From positions 5,463,601-5,527,600 of the forward strand of contig CM024173.1 of assembly GCA_013433145.1 (NCBI GenBank): 64,000 nucleotides of DNA, written 5' to 3'. Under the pieces are notes generated by a model. That model was not told where the DNA came from, did not search any database, and saw only the letters and a list, made by a program, of their open reading frames with translations. Shown here in pieces: positions 34,715 through 46,987 of this stretch. Position numbers and translations under genes: made by a program. Each line of letters starts with the position of its first letter. Positions within the stretch are counted from its first letter, which is position 1. This stretch comes from Ascaris suum. Its lineage: Eukaryota > Nematoda > Chromadorea > Rhabditida > Ascarididae.

Positions 34715-35040
34715 ATGGCAACTGCACGTCGCATAAGAAATTGATCTTATAGAAAAGTTCTTGTTTTTGTCTCAGCTTATTAACGATTCTGATAGAGTTT
34801 TTAATGCTCTTTAAGATGTGCCTAGTCATTCTTTCCGAATTTTGTTCCTTTATACACTTATAGGCCCTGATATATCGGTGACCGCGCAATTTTTGTCAAT
34901 TGCGCGTCATATAAGAAATTGATCTTATAAAAAGGTTCTCGTTTTTGTCTCAGCTTATTAATGATTCTGATAGAGCATTCAATGCTCTTCAAAATGTGCT
35001 GAAACTCGTATTTCGAATTTTGTTTCCTTACGTATATTTT
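34715..35040 (+). repeat. Degenerate two-unit tandem repeat
   Basis: ATAAGAAATTGATCTTAT at 34733 recurs at 34911, followed in both by TTTTTGTCTCAGCTTATTAA, GATTCTGATAGAG and AATGCTCTT. The period is about 178 bases and similarity fades near 35035. The pair begins about 110 bases beyond the end of the third 3-kb repeat copy. Confidence 0.8.
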
Positions 35041-36237
35041 CATATTTACTGCGACAATTTTATTGCCGAGTGACCACTACCGCGCCGCTCTCCGTAGACG
35101 CGCGGTCTCTCTCCATCTCTGTCGTGCGCCTGTGCTTGTGGCTAAGTGCGTCGACCCCCGCCTTGCAGCATAGCTATGAGCGGTTGTGGTTACCTGTGAA
35201 AGGTAATAAACGGCGCTTATTGCCGGAAGCCTATATGAGATTTGCCTCTCGTTCCAATCTACCCAGCTTTTCTTGTCGTACCCTCTCCCTCTCCCTCGTA
35301 AATATTCATGTCGGCACAGCTTTCTCCCAATAACTGAGGAATGCATACCGCCAAACTCGGTAGGGGCGTCAAAGTTGTTACGTGGCCACCCTACCGCCTC
35401 TCGTCTTAATCTTTAATTATGCACAAAGTTTTATGAGCAAATTCCCGCAACTAGAAATTGTACTGTTCGTTTCGTTGTTTGCTTGCATTGTAAGCATTGT
35501 AACGATAGAATTCTGCTACCGGCCGGATCTGGGAAATTGGAATGTTTTGACAAGGTGTGGCAAATTTGGAGCTAGAAAATTGACCAGCCGAACCGGTCGG
35601 AGAACACTTGCTGGAAGTTGTACAGCTGAGGACAGTTTCTGAACCGAGTAACAGTTTGGAACATTCCGCTCCGGCTTCTATATATTCTATCTCCCTGTAT
35701 TTTATCCTATTTCTTCATACCACCAGTGGATGATAGAGGTGTCAAATGCCTGCCTTTCCGACCGCATTTATGGTTAACCATGAGCACAACCTGTGAAACC
35801 GTGCAAGCCTCTCAACCAACCACTCGATCCTCACAGTGGTCCTCGATCCTTACCTGTAGAAGTCCTAGTGAACAAACAGTTTTATTGGAGCCGCTGCTGC
35901 CGCAAAGTGGTCGTGCTTGGTAGTATCAGTGAACCCATGTAAGTTGATCGGAATGGTCAACCGATGTCGAAATTACCAGAAAAAGAAACGGATGCACCCT
36001 CACAGATTGCAGGGAGGAGGCTACTGAGCATGTTTCATTCGCCCCTGAGCGTATTCAGTTGTCATGATAGAGTGCGAGCGACCACGGCTTTTGCGATACG
36101 GGTTGTTGTCGCATGTAGTGGTTTAGCAAGACATGAACATGACACAGCTTGTGATCGCAAACGATTCTTGCCCATCATTCACTCCGTTATCATGCACTTG
36201 GCTGTGCATCGTTTTCTGCCAGTGTTGGCTGATTTCG
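35041..36237. other. No supported gene
   Basis: Contains plus-strand open frames at 35382-35642 (with a hydrophobic segment, IVLFVSLFACIVSIVTI) and 35964-36395, neither with a recognised domain or clear splice partners. A CCCTCT/CCCTCG pyrimidine stretch lies near 35280. Confidence 0.45.
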
Positions 36238-36657
36238 TTATCTGTGATAGTCGGCATCTTTATTTATGGTTCTTCTACTTGTACGGTTTATTTCTAAGTA
36301 TTTTTTCATTAACTGACATGCTTGCCTCATCCCACGACGTGGGGCTTTCACTTTTCCTCTTCCTGACATTTTCATTGGATCGTCCTCTAGACTAAATCGT
36401 TTCTGGAATCTTTTGTGAGCATCCTCACTCCCCACCATATCGATCCTCAACAGAGTTCTCATCAGAAAATCGCGTATTCGATTTCCACTAGCATCTTCTT
36501 TCTCCACACACACCTTTCGGATTCCCACATCCTCTCCTGCATTTCTCAAGATCAGAGTCTGATATACCACTATTCCACCTGTGGGACCCTCCGGCTTAAG
36601 TGTTGTCTGATGATATCTTCCGCGGCGGATCGCTTCTCGATAGATCACTACTCCATC
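36238..36657 (-). CDS. Probable terminal exon, unrecognised protein
   Basis: A strong acceptor (TAATTTTCGCAG) precedes an open frame of 139 codons ending in TAA at 36238. It begins DGVVIYREAIRRGRYHQTTL and is hydrophilic, rich in Arg, Lys, Glu and Asp, with segments VGIRKVCVEKEDASGNRIRD and SLEDDPMKMSGRGKVKAPRR. There is no Met at its 5' end, which fits an internal-to-terminal exon. Immediately upstream another frame reads LFEEALKYAISYQMEAQEQI, which would need an implausibly short intron or a one-base shift to join. The length, composition and lack of low complexity argue for real coding. I do not recognise the family, and the gene could be intact or broken. Confidence 0.45.
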   Translation of the reverse strand, partial: DGVVIYREAIRRGRYHQTTLKPEGPTGGIVVYQTLILRNAGEDVGIRKVCVEKEDASGNRIRDFLMRTLLRIDMVGSEDAHKRFQKRFSLEDDPMKMSGRGKVKAPRRGMRQACQLMKKYLEINRTSRRTINKDADYHR

Positions 36658-37084
36658 CTGCGAAAATTACATCCCAGCGACACAATGATGCAGTCAATCT
36701 GTTCTTGCGCTTCCATTTGGTATGAGATAGCATATTTCAACGCTTCCTCGAACAGATTTGAACTAACTGTGAGTGGTCAAGACGTGCGCGAAGGGAAAAT
36801 ACGACTCAGCGCCATTCCGCTGCGCTGACAAAATGTGGTCAAGCTGGCTGGGTGGAAGGGGAGAGAGAGGGAAGAAGTTGACTGAATGGGCAACACAGCA
36901 ACGTGAATTAGACCTCCACTTGGCGAAGCATGTGGTACAGCCTACGTTCCACAAACTGACTGACTCTTGTGCTTCCATGTGCATGATTAGTGCATGACTT
37001 CATCTGCGTTTTGCTTCCATTTTTTCAAGCTTTGGACGCTAGACGGTGCAATTTTTGGTTTGTTTTTGCTGCTTCCGAGAATAA
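36658..37084. other. Short spacer, possible upstream exon on the minus strand
   Basis: On the minus strand 36690-36780 reads SNLFEEALKYAISYQMEAQE in a frame different from the terminal exon at 36238-36657. Nothing else supported. Confidence 0.35.
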
Positions 37085-37312
37085 ATGTCGATTCCACAAA
37101 GCAGTCTTAATGGTGGGGGTATGTTTAAGGTCGCTACTCGTGCTGAGATGGGTCAGGTAACATCGGGCAGCTATTTTACTGAGGTACCAACGGCGAATAC
37201 GACGCAGAAGTCGTTGTCTGTTTGCGAAAAAACTGATGACAACAGAATAATGCGAATGCTGCCGCATCGCACACTTCGTCATCACTGGTTCTGCTCACAG
37301 ATTCACTCATTG
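37085..37312 (+). CDS. Exon 1 of membrane-protein model
   Basis: 76 codons from ATG to the donor TTG|GTGGGT. Polar and Thr/Ser-rich. TAA sits immediately before the ATG in frame, so translation either starts here or the exon begins at an unseen internal acceptor. This is the least certain part of the model. Confidence 0.4.
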
Positions 37313-40300
37313 GTGGGTAACCGTGTATTCATTTTTTATTTATCCTTCTTCGTTGACGAAGCCTATGTATTTCTGAAGGAGGCGAACGTATTCGAACGTG
37401 CTTCAGTGAAAATGAAACCTTCGAGGACTGTCGCTTCTGTTCATCCTTTCTTTTTTCTTTTCCACTTATCCCTTCCGTTTCCTTGAAGTAAACAATTGTT
37501 TTTTTTTTTTTTTTTTTTTTTGATGTTCTGTCGATACCTTCAAACTCTTGAAGCCTTTGTCCGCCAACTTAAGCAAGAATCGACTCATTGATGACACCAT
37601 GCATTGACCGGATGGCAGACCGTTAAATCTCTTTCAGGTCATATTCGTGGCATTCCAGTTGGTGATGTTGATATCCTCTTCTGCTGTTTTCTTTTGCATT
37701 GGCGGTGCTGTTCCAAGTTGCGCGTTTCGTGAACCGTATAAATCAGAGTTGCTGCTTCTGGCCACCGCGAACTTTTTCAGGTAATTCAATACTCTTGAAT
37801 TTATTTTAAACATTAATTTCTGCATTCCCCTTCTAGAATTATTTGACAGAACGGAACGCCAAATCTTGCACAAATCTAAATATGGCAGATTTATGTGAAG
37901 CTGCGTCTTTTATTTCGTATTTTCCATTGTCGTTGATTCCGTTCCATCGGTGTAAATTGTACCACGAATGGGCACAGTAATGATTCAAAGGACACAGAGG
38001 AGGAAGTGATCGTTGCATTCAACTGTGACTGTGTTCCACGTTGACGATCCCCCACAGCATAATCTGACACTCTGTGTAAATACTTGAACTATAACACTTG
38101 AAATTCAGCGGTTCTCTATGCACCTTTCAAGGTTTCGATTTTCAATTCTTTGCAATGTGATCTTAAGGCTTGCGCAGTTAACTTTATTCATATTCGCACT
38201 GTGCAATGAGATGATGTTTCGCTCCTGCTTGCAAGTTTCAACGATTCATGGTTGTTTGTCTACGAGGGTCATTTGAAAGACAGTCAGGTCCCATTTGGGC
38301 GGCTATATGAGGAATGGACGTTTGTAGGTAGAATAGTACCGTCATCTCGTACAGCATCACAGGATTTTGCAACCGCGGAGCTGTAGCTTCACCTCATTAG
38401 TGAGTTTTTAGTATTTGAGCTGCCGCTCAGCACGTGATATTGATTCGTTATCTTGTCTTCATTACTTCATTTAAAATCTGGAGACTTACAAGTATCACGT
38501 TGACGACCATCGGTGTGCAGCCTATGTTTTCAATAGTTGACGGAATAATGAAGACAAGATATTCTCTAAAGTTCAGAATACAGAAATCTCTAAAGTTCGC
38601 ATCCGCTTTGCTTGTCTTACTTTTTCTCGTTGCTTATTAGTGGTCACCTACATTCTGCCCTCCTTTGGAGCTACTCTCATTTATTACCCCAAGTCTTTTC
38701 AGTTTCACTCATTTTCCTTGAGCAACCTTTCTTTTTCGCTTAACGAGTTGTTATCTCAATCTGAAGTTTGGCTGCAGTTTTCGAATACCAACTCACTCCT
38801 TCCTCCCCTCTCAGTTAGCTAGTGGTGGAAATGAGTTGAACTTGAAACCTCGGCCTCCAAAGGCTCCGCGGAACATCACGTTTAAGTGGGTGCTGATCTG
38901 TCTGCTTCTTCTTTTCATCGTTGGTTCCGCTCACCTCACTGATGTTTTTTCAAATTTCATTCTGACCTTGACTTTCTCCCTTACTGAAGATTCTTTAATA
39001 CGGTCGTTGGTTTTGCCAGTATCAGTTGAACAGGATTGCCAGTGAAATGCTTCTTATTCCGGCCTAAACAGCTCCTCTCAAATCTCACTATTGTTGACGG
39101 TAATTACATAGTAATAACACAGAATAGAATGAAATATGTGCAATGGAGTATCGCAACACGTATCTCAATGTGTGCTTCTGAGTCTTTTTTGTGAAAATGA
39201 CGGCAATTTTCTTTATGCGTGACTTTTTCACCTTTCTCATCGATGCTTAGGTTTTTCAGAGCCACGAGGTCCCTCGTTGTTTTATTAGTGAAATGTACTG
39301 GTTGGCACTACCGATTATAAGAACATATGTTTTTTCGCGGACCCTTAGTGGAAATAATAGCAGAAAAGTGAACGTTATTTGGGGAAGCATGATTGATTGG
39401 GGATTTTGGGGAAGTTTTGTTGCACTGAAACCTATGATGTAATCAGCCAAATGTTTTAAAACTCCAGCGCGCTTCTCGGCTTTCTGGGCTTAAGAGTGTC
39501 GGATCGGATCCATTATCGCGGCAGTCGATTATGCGAAACTTGTGCTTTTCCTCCAGTCGTTCTTCTGATCCCGTCATTTATGGCACAGGTTTGTTTTCTT
39601 TATCGGATTAAAGCTTTGTCATGTTTTTAAAAGTTTCATAAAGTGCCGGATGTTTTCTTTTGCAGTTGTGGTAGTGGTCGGCATCCGAAAAAATCTTCGG
39701 TTTGCAGTACATTGTGAAACATTTGAGTTGAAAAAAAAAGTTTTAGTGGTATCAAACAGGTCTATTACGCCAATATCGTAATCGGCTCTTGCAATCATTT
39801 TTTTTCTCATTGAATGTTAATTTGAAGGATAGCCGCACCGTTGTGGCAAGAATGATCTTATTGCTGTTATGTTTCGCCGTCACATCTTGCACTGAATGTT
39901 CGCAATCCCAGCGAATCGTTTTTTTTTTTTTTTTTTTTTTTGCTTTGTTCTACGTTATGTCCTTCTTTCAGTGTAATATGAAATGAAATTTGCTCTTTAA
40001 TCAACTTCATCGATCTCTTCTTGTATTATTCATGTTCTGAATGCATTGTTGATTTGTGTCTACCTTACTTTCCCCTAACGAATTCCATGCATATTAAGTC
40101 TTCGTTCACTCATTTGCGATTGTTTTTCCGCAGATGTGCGATAATAAGATAAAAACATTTATTCATAATGTGGTTATATATGTGCGTATGTGCACGTGTG
40201 CTCTGCTTGTTTCACAGTTTGAATTTTTAAGCAACAATGAGTGTGAATGCTTCAACAAATGGCCAACGGGGTAGAAGGAGAACGGATTGTTTTTGGCTGT

Positions 40301-43300
40301 TTTCGCGAACGTGGCAACTTCTCTTGGAAAACACATTGTTTAACTGGTTTTCAAATATTTCCATAGTCGCTTGGCTTAATGAGATGAAATCTAAAAGCGT
40401 ACATCCGACCAGATCGTTTGGCACATTCATTTCCTTTAACGTTGATTGATTCTTAAAGAGAATGATGTAAAGTGTAAAACGGCAGTAAAAGATGCTGGCG
40501 ATAAATGAAGAGCAACGTTCAGCAACAAGGCGGTGCATTTATAGAACGTTTACAGTGGCAGGGGGTTAATGATATATGGATATGCAGTTTTTGTCTGTTG
40601 CGCCTCTAGGAATAGCTTTTACACGCCATTGCTTGTTTGATGCATACATGCATGTTCTTTAATTTATTCAGTTGTATTTAGCGAAAAGAAAAGTTTAAGA
40701 CTTATCTTTCATCCGCTCGAGATAAATTTTTGCATTCGGCTGTACGGTATATGATGATTGCTGTGGTTCTACCACTGTACAAAAGAGGTGATAGCTGTGG
40801 TTCGTTCATTTGAGTACTGAAATTTATAACGTCATATTCTAACCCAAGTTTATTGTCGCAGTGATCAATTAATAATAGCTGGAACTGTTACCTTCTCTAG
40901 ATTTATGATCTCTTATTTAATTAAGCTGTTGCGTTTGTTCAAACTTTTCAGCACTATTTGCAGTTGGCCGATGTGCTTGTACTCGCCTATTATATAACTT
41001 CGAATGTTCATCGGCAATATATAAATTCGGATTTGACATCGATGACCTTTTGGAAAATATTTGCTGATGTGCTGCTATTCACGATTGTACCGTTGATATT
41101 TGCATGGGTGATACTTATCTATGCACTGCTCGCATCATTCGACGTCTCCTTCTACGTTATTAGAAGATCACGCAAATGGCATCTGCGGAAACCGCCACCC
41201 ATCATGCTTACGGCACATTCATCCTTCAAAGGTAGTAATATTCTTCACCGTACATACGCACTTCCTTTCTTCCGTCAATTTGCAGAGAAGTTCGCTTAGA
41301 CCTTGCGAAATACTTGGGTGGAGATAGGGAAAATAAAGAGGGAAGGAAATACTAAGTAAGCGGAGAACTGTTTTCATGCTTCAATGATTGCTGCGGTCAG
41401 GGAGTTTTTTTCGGCGGGTCGAGAAGTGACGTCGCGCAAAAATTTGCAGTTTCAGAGACTCACTTTAAAAAAATACCCGCGTGGGGAAAAAAGAGGGGGG
41501 TGTTTACTCTGTTGTATAGTCTTTTATTCAATAATACCGTTTTGGATAACATGCTGATTGATATATAATGGAGTTTTGTTCAGTGATCGCAGTTTGCAAT
41601 GTATAAAAAGATTCATTCAGATATAATATGAGAACATATATAGGCGCCCATCTTCTGCCTTCCTTAATTTTCTGCCGAGTAGGAGTTTGTAAGGAAGTGA
41701 AGCCGTGCATGTATATGAGCGTCTCAATGAAACCGACATCCAAAGGAAGTTTTATTGTTCGATCGAAAATCCAGAGAGAATTTTTTAGAAGTTTTTGTTC
41801 ACCCGAAAAATTCCTCGAAGTTTGTATTTATGAATGCTGCGGTAAACGTCGTATAACGTTTTTGTGTGCTGAATGCGGTTTTCAACTCCCAGCGCGAACT
41901 GGAAACTTCGTCTCACAGGGCGAGAAAAACGAGTTGTCTTTTTCCAAATATTGTGGCTGCATCCAGGAGCTTCGGCTGGCACCCTGATGGACCCCGCTGT
42001 ACAACTCTGGGCATGAATGCTAGCGATAATGCGAGTGCCTTTGAAGTGCTTGGGCTAGAACTCTGCCCTATGATAATGCGACTGTCTTTGAAAGCTTGGT
42101 TACGGGAATTTAAAACCACCTGCTCAAATGCAGTGAGCGAAGTGCGCCTCACAGTCTCTTAAAAGGCTGAGGATGCTTTGCAGGAGTCTGTGTTGGCAGA
42201 ACTTTATAAATCCATCTCGTATGCGTCGAAATTCCGATTGCTCACTGCACCTCAGGAGCATTTTCTGTTGCATCTTTGCACCCATCTGGAAACCTTTAAT
42301 GGAGTCTTGCAACTGCCGGAAGGCAACAAAGGGAGTGCTGACAGCCGGTTTCCTATTTAAAGGGTATCCTACGAATGCTCTGATGTCCAAAAATTCGTTT
42401 GATGGTAATCTACCTCCACTTAGCGCTCAAAGATGCTTGTTTCTTTTTTCTTAATCGTTTGGGAAGGCTGCTCGAAATTCGGCTACGGATAGACTAGTGC
42501 ACCGCTCGTAATGGGCTGTTGCTATATTAGAGATTGCAACTATATGTTATCAAGTCCAGAGATATATTCAGAGGAATTCAAAGGTCTGCCGATATCATTG
42601 TTTGCTAGGCAGCGACATATTTTGTTTCGCTCAGTTGCCAGCGTTGCAAATGGTCGATGACCTGCGCAGTAGTAGCAATTCTTGAACACAGCGTAATCGA
42701 TTAGGCGCCGAGTGAAGAAGGGTTTATCTAGATTGCCGTCCTTAGAGATGATTTAACGGTACAGTTTCTTACAGGGATTTCCTTGGAATCGCAATCACCG
42801 CAGAGTTTGCATCACCTTTCCGTCAAAATGCCCAAGAATGAGCTGTCGAATGGCGCCTACTCAGACCGCAATAATTATGACAGGTTTGTTGCTTCCTTAG
42901 TGCCTGTTAGATGGCAGTGCAGGATCTACGTCCGTTTACAGCAATGCTTCCATTACATCAAATTCAAGAACGAAACGTTGCCGAAAACGGATCAGATTTA
43001 TTGCATTGAGAGAAGTTGAGGGAAGCAAGAATGAACAAACAGAATGAGCTCGTAGAACGCCTCCCACAAAGAACACAGCATTACACTAGTAGGTAGGTAT
43101 CAAGGATGCAACGGTACATAAGACACCAGCAGGTTCAAATAAAACTCGCAGTTTCTGCACCTTGACTTCTAAGTTGGGCTCGTGTACATGGGATGAAATG
43201 TGCTCAAAAAATATCGATTTTTTTTTCAACTTATGACTCACATAACTTGTGCCGGCCCTACCTTTACTGGAGAACATGGTGTAGGTGTCTTATTTACAAC

Positions 43301-46300
43301 TGAAAGTAAGATTTGATTTAGCGTGTGGGAGAGCCAACTCGAATGGTAGCGTGCGGCTTGCACGTTTCGAGTGTTATATAGCACAGCATACATTGCACTT
43401 TTATTTGCGCTGCCCGTGCAGCCTTCGAAGCTTCTCAGCATGAATTTTTTTTCTGAGTTCTGCACACTATGCGGAGTTTAACCTTCGTGGTCTGCACAGA
43501 CTTTTTGCCCAATTGTTTCGCTCTTCCACAGAAGTTTTTGGCTCATTCTGCCCTCTTCATGTTCCCAGTTTTTGGCTCATTTCACGTGCCTCATCTTGCG
43601 ACTTTAAACTCTCGCGACCTGTCTGTTAACCAGTAATATATGCAAGTGTGTTAGTGGTGTCTGCACTTCTGATACATTGTCTCTTCACATTTGAAGGTTT
43701 GTGCGGACAAAACTCAAAGTTTCCCCTCTACGAAGCTCAATTGAAAACCCATATGCTTATTTCAATGCGTCATTTCTACAGTTTTTTATCACAAACGTTG
43801 GGTTATCGGATTCGATTGCACGGAATGATTTAAGTATGCTGCTGCTTTCTTGGTATCACTCTAGTTATAAGGTTGTGAGCTTTTCAGGCCCTCAATAAGT
43901 GAAAACCTTCGGGAATTAAACATTGCAGAAGTTTATTTTTCGGAAGTTCGAGCAAAAGTTCCCTCAAAATGGGGGAAGCGGAGGAGGATTTACTGCTCTA
44001 CGCCCCATTGCAGTATAGCGGTTACCCACTGATGTTCTCAGCCATCCGGGTTGACACCTCTGCCGACCCTCCTGCATTGTCTTTTTTCTTGAAGAAGATT
44101 AAATTTCTAACCCGTTTTAACTTGCAAAGCCCATCAGCAGGGAAAGTGAAAAAAAAATTGACTCACATTTGAAATCTGCAGCTCCAGCCAAACGGACCGA
44201 ACGCGCACGGGAAATTGGCGAATTGATGCGCTCACGATGTGGTATGCAGGCTCAGTGGTATGCACGCTCACGTATGTATCATACGAAAGACTCGTCGTAG
44301 ATTGCTTGCAGAACTGCGCATTCCCACCTAATGAGGGAGGGAGTGCGGAGCGGATGCTTGAAAATCATGCCACAAAGCAGCGCAAGGTGCACTTGCATTG
44401 ACATCTTGTATGGCTTACTTTTTTATCAACACGCTAGATGCTCCCTTACAACACACAAGAGAAGTCGAACACAGAGAGGCGCTGAGTTGGCCTTTTGAGA
44501 ACTCATGTTCAGTATTTACTCCTCAGGTGACGAATATTTTTATGTCCCTCTTTCTAATCAGAAAAAACTTTCCATGGTTCCTTCATTTCAAGCCGATGTT
44601 TTCCGTACTGATCTGACATATAAGTGCGCATTTTTCTTCCCCTCCTCATCGCAGTTTCTCTTTCACACTGTTTTTCCACCACCTTCAGCATCTTTCAAAA
44701 AATCAGGTTGGATTTAACGTGTTCCATTCTCGGCAGCTCTCACGATGAGGGGAGAGTTGCTCAAGCAGTGAAAGGATATTCATCACTTTTTGATTAGCAG
44801 CTTCCGTTCACCGGCTTCCATAACTGAGCCAAGTGATGCTCGGAAGTGACCTGCTTACATCAGCCATATTGTAGATGAGCGCCAGCCATCGTGGGTGTGG
44901 TCATTCCTTCACATTCTGGCGTGAGGTTTGCATGCTTGCAATTATGGTAGCTTGTTGTCTCTGAATGTCACGGTGTTTCTATCCTCCCGGTGTTTTCGAT
45001 TGGTGAGCTGCTGAAACGTCACCTATCGGTTTTCGTGATAATAGATGCACAGATTTACTTACCCCCATTCTTCCTTCTGATGTCATTCTAGCAACACCCT
45101 CCGGTTCGGGTGAGGAGCTAGACATAACTCAACTCGTAGACTGAGGCGTCAGGCGGAGAAAAGGTATTATTAGAGAAGAGAGAGACAAAAGGAAAGAGGG
45201 AAAGGCTGAAAATATGCCGAGAATGCAAGAGAGTTTGGCGTATTATCAGTGTTATGTCGCGGCCCAGCTTCAGCACTCGCTGAATTAAAAGTATCGCGTA
45301 GCGCGTACAACTGTTGAACAGATTTGCACTGACTTTTACGCTACCTAGAAGAAGGCACTCCGTTTTCCTAGCTGTTATGCAACTATCACGCACAATATTT
45401 ATGTTTTTTGAGATTTTATGAATGGAGTTTAGTTCACTTTGCCGGGTGTGTATCGAAAATGACCAAAATGGTTCATCTTCGTTTAATGGCACGAGATTAT
45501 ATTACCTCTTCATTGCTACATTTTGATTGATCAAAGAGGAAGGCACAGAAAGCATGGGAAGGTGGGAGAGTCCATGTAGAACAAGGTAACACCCTCATTA
45601 CTTCCATACGATTCTTCGTGATTCTTCCGGTTACTGGAACCGGTGCGCCTTAGAGTTTGCCCCGTCAGGCTTGTTTTTGGAATGGGTCAGTTCACATATC
45701 CATTCGATCTCCTGGACCGGTTATGGCTATCCAAGGCCCACGATGTGCTTTCGTGGCGTTTTGAAAGTGCTTGCGAATTGAGCATAATCGGAAAATGCGC
45801 TTCTCTTGCATCAGACTTGTCCATTGGGGGCCGTCTTTCTCCTATGCAAATACTTTGCAGTGGAAAATGTGCCCATGCAGACGCGCAGATAAATGAAATT
45901 CTGAATTGTTGCAGAAAAAAGAACATGACTAACCTCGGAACATGACTTGATAGGATCTACAAGATCGCAAAAATAACGTGGCTGAGCTTAGAATTATGAG
46001 GTTCAGCACGAATGATGAGGTATAAGAGTGAGTTTCGCAGATGCTTCTTAGATTGGATTCAAAGTTATTATTATTTTCGCTGTGATAAGGGTTCAAGCAG
46101 GCGGTGCAAGTCGTATTGAGGACGTCGCGGTCTATGCAAGCGTTGCTTAGAATAGCAGTGCAACTTTTCTTGATAGGATCTCTGCAAGCTGCGCCATCCT
46201 CATTTAGTGTTTAACTAGTCTGGGTGGTATTCGCGCAATCATTACGATTTCTTTTTTTACAACAACGTTTTACCCATCTGCGTCATATCTTGGGAGTCCT

Positions 46301-46987
46301 TGTGCCCTATTCTTCCTCAGTTTGCTGGAGTTTGCCAGAGCAGGCATGCAGCTTGATGTGATTTAACGCGCACATTGTATGCAGGTTTCCAAATGGTTTC
46401 GTTCAACTCCAGTGAAGCATTGTTTGCATCTTTGCTCCCAGCAAGCAGAAAATACTATCAATTTTCGCTCAGTTGGCTTTGAAAATTTTCGGTCATCTTC
46501 ATTCGCCTAATTTTACGCGTCTATTGCATAAATCATAAAAGATCATATTTCTAAAGGGGTTCAGATGTTCCAAAGAAGTGCCAGCCCATTTCCTCTGCAA
46601 AAGAACCTTGCATCGGAAATCCTTCTCTGAGCAGCTTGAAAATTGTTTTTCGCTTTAACTGATTCACTCATTCATCGATGAGCATTACGTCAGTGAATTC
46701 AATTGTGAACAAAACGATTCAGACTGCTGCAAGTGAGCTAGAGCCAAACCGATTTGGCATTGATAGTGAAGGGGAGAGCTTGCTCGCAACTTGAGTCTTA
46801 TAGTGCGAAAAAATGCAGAGTCGTCATCCCCGTGGACACTACTGGGCATGATGAGCCAGCTGCAGACACGAGTTTGCTGACGCAGGTTTCTGTCGAAACA
46901 CCGAGTTTTGGCGTCCCGCTGATTCGTAGACGCTTAGACACGATATTGGAAGAATCAGGCAACTCCCACTCATCCGGTGACGTTTAG
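37085..46987 (+). CDS. Four-exon gene model for an unrecognised membrane protein
   Basis: Exons 37085-37312, 40952-41231, 42775-42883 and 46804-46987 join in one frame, and all three junction phases agree (0, 1, 2). The first exon begins MSIPQSSLNGGG with an in-frame stop just before the ATG. Exon 2 encodes two hydrophobic stretches (LADVLVLAYYITS and LLFTIVPLIFAWVILIYALL), followed by the basic RRSRKWHLRKPP. Exon 3 reads LESQSPQSLHHLSVKMPKNE. Exon 4 ends with a polar tail (VETPSFGVPLIRRRLDTILE ... SGDV) and a stop. The model gives about 261 residues: a soluble N-terminus, one or two membrane helices and a cytoplasmic-type tail. No family was recognised. Earlier exons, for example at 28388, could belong to the same locus through alternative or missed exons. 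Confidence 0.5.
37313..40951. other. Intron 1 of membrane-protein model
   Basis: Holds T-runs near 37499 and 39921 and several hydrophobic open frames (for example 38434-38640) without convincing splice borders. Unrecognised exons may be present. Confidence 0.4.
40952..41231 (+). CDS. Exon 2 of membrane-protein model
   Basis: Acceptor AACTTTTCAG, donor AAAG|GTAGTA, 280 bases. It starts HYLQLADVLVLAYY, has the strongest hydrophobic stretch of the region (about 28 residues around FTIVPLIFAWVILIY) and ends IMLTAHSSFK. Confidence 0.6.
42775..42883 (+). CDS. Exon 3 of membrane-protein model
   Basis: Acceptor TTCTTACAG, donor GACAG|GTTTGT, 109 bases. Polar and Ser-rich; ends NGAYSDRNNYD. Entry and exit phases fit exons 2 and 4. 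Confidence 0.55.
42884..46803. other. Intron 3 of membrane-protein model
   Basis: 3.9 kb without a supported exon. The open frame at 45643-45945 is not bounded by splice signals that fit the model. Confidence 0.4.
46804..46987 (+). CDS. Exon 4 (terminal) of membrane-protein model
   Basis: The acceptor is GTCTTATAG. The split codon AG|T gives Ser, followed by AKKCRVVIPVDTTGHDEP, and it ends NSHSSGDV then TAG. Acidic and Ser/Thr-rich, as expected of a cytoplasmic tail. Confidence 0.55.

Noticed and set aside
42004..42110. Imperfect 48-base tandem (GATAATGCGA at 42024 and 42072)
   Set aside because: Too diverged to be sure by eye; listed only as a possibility.
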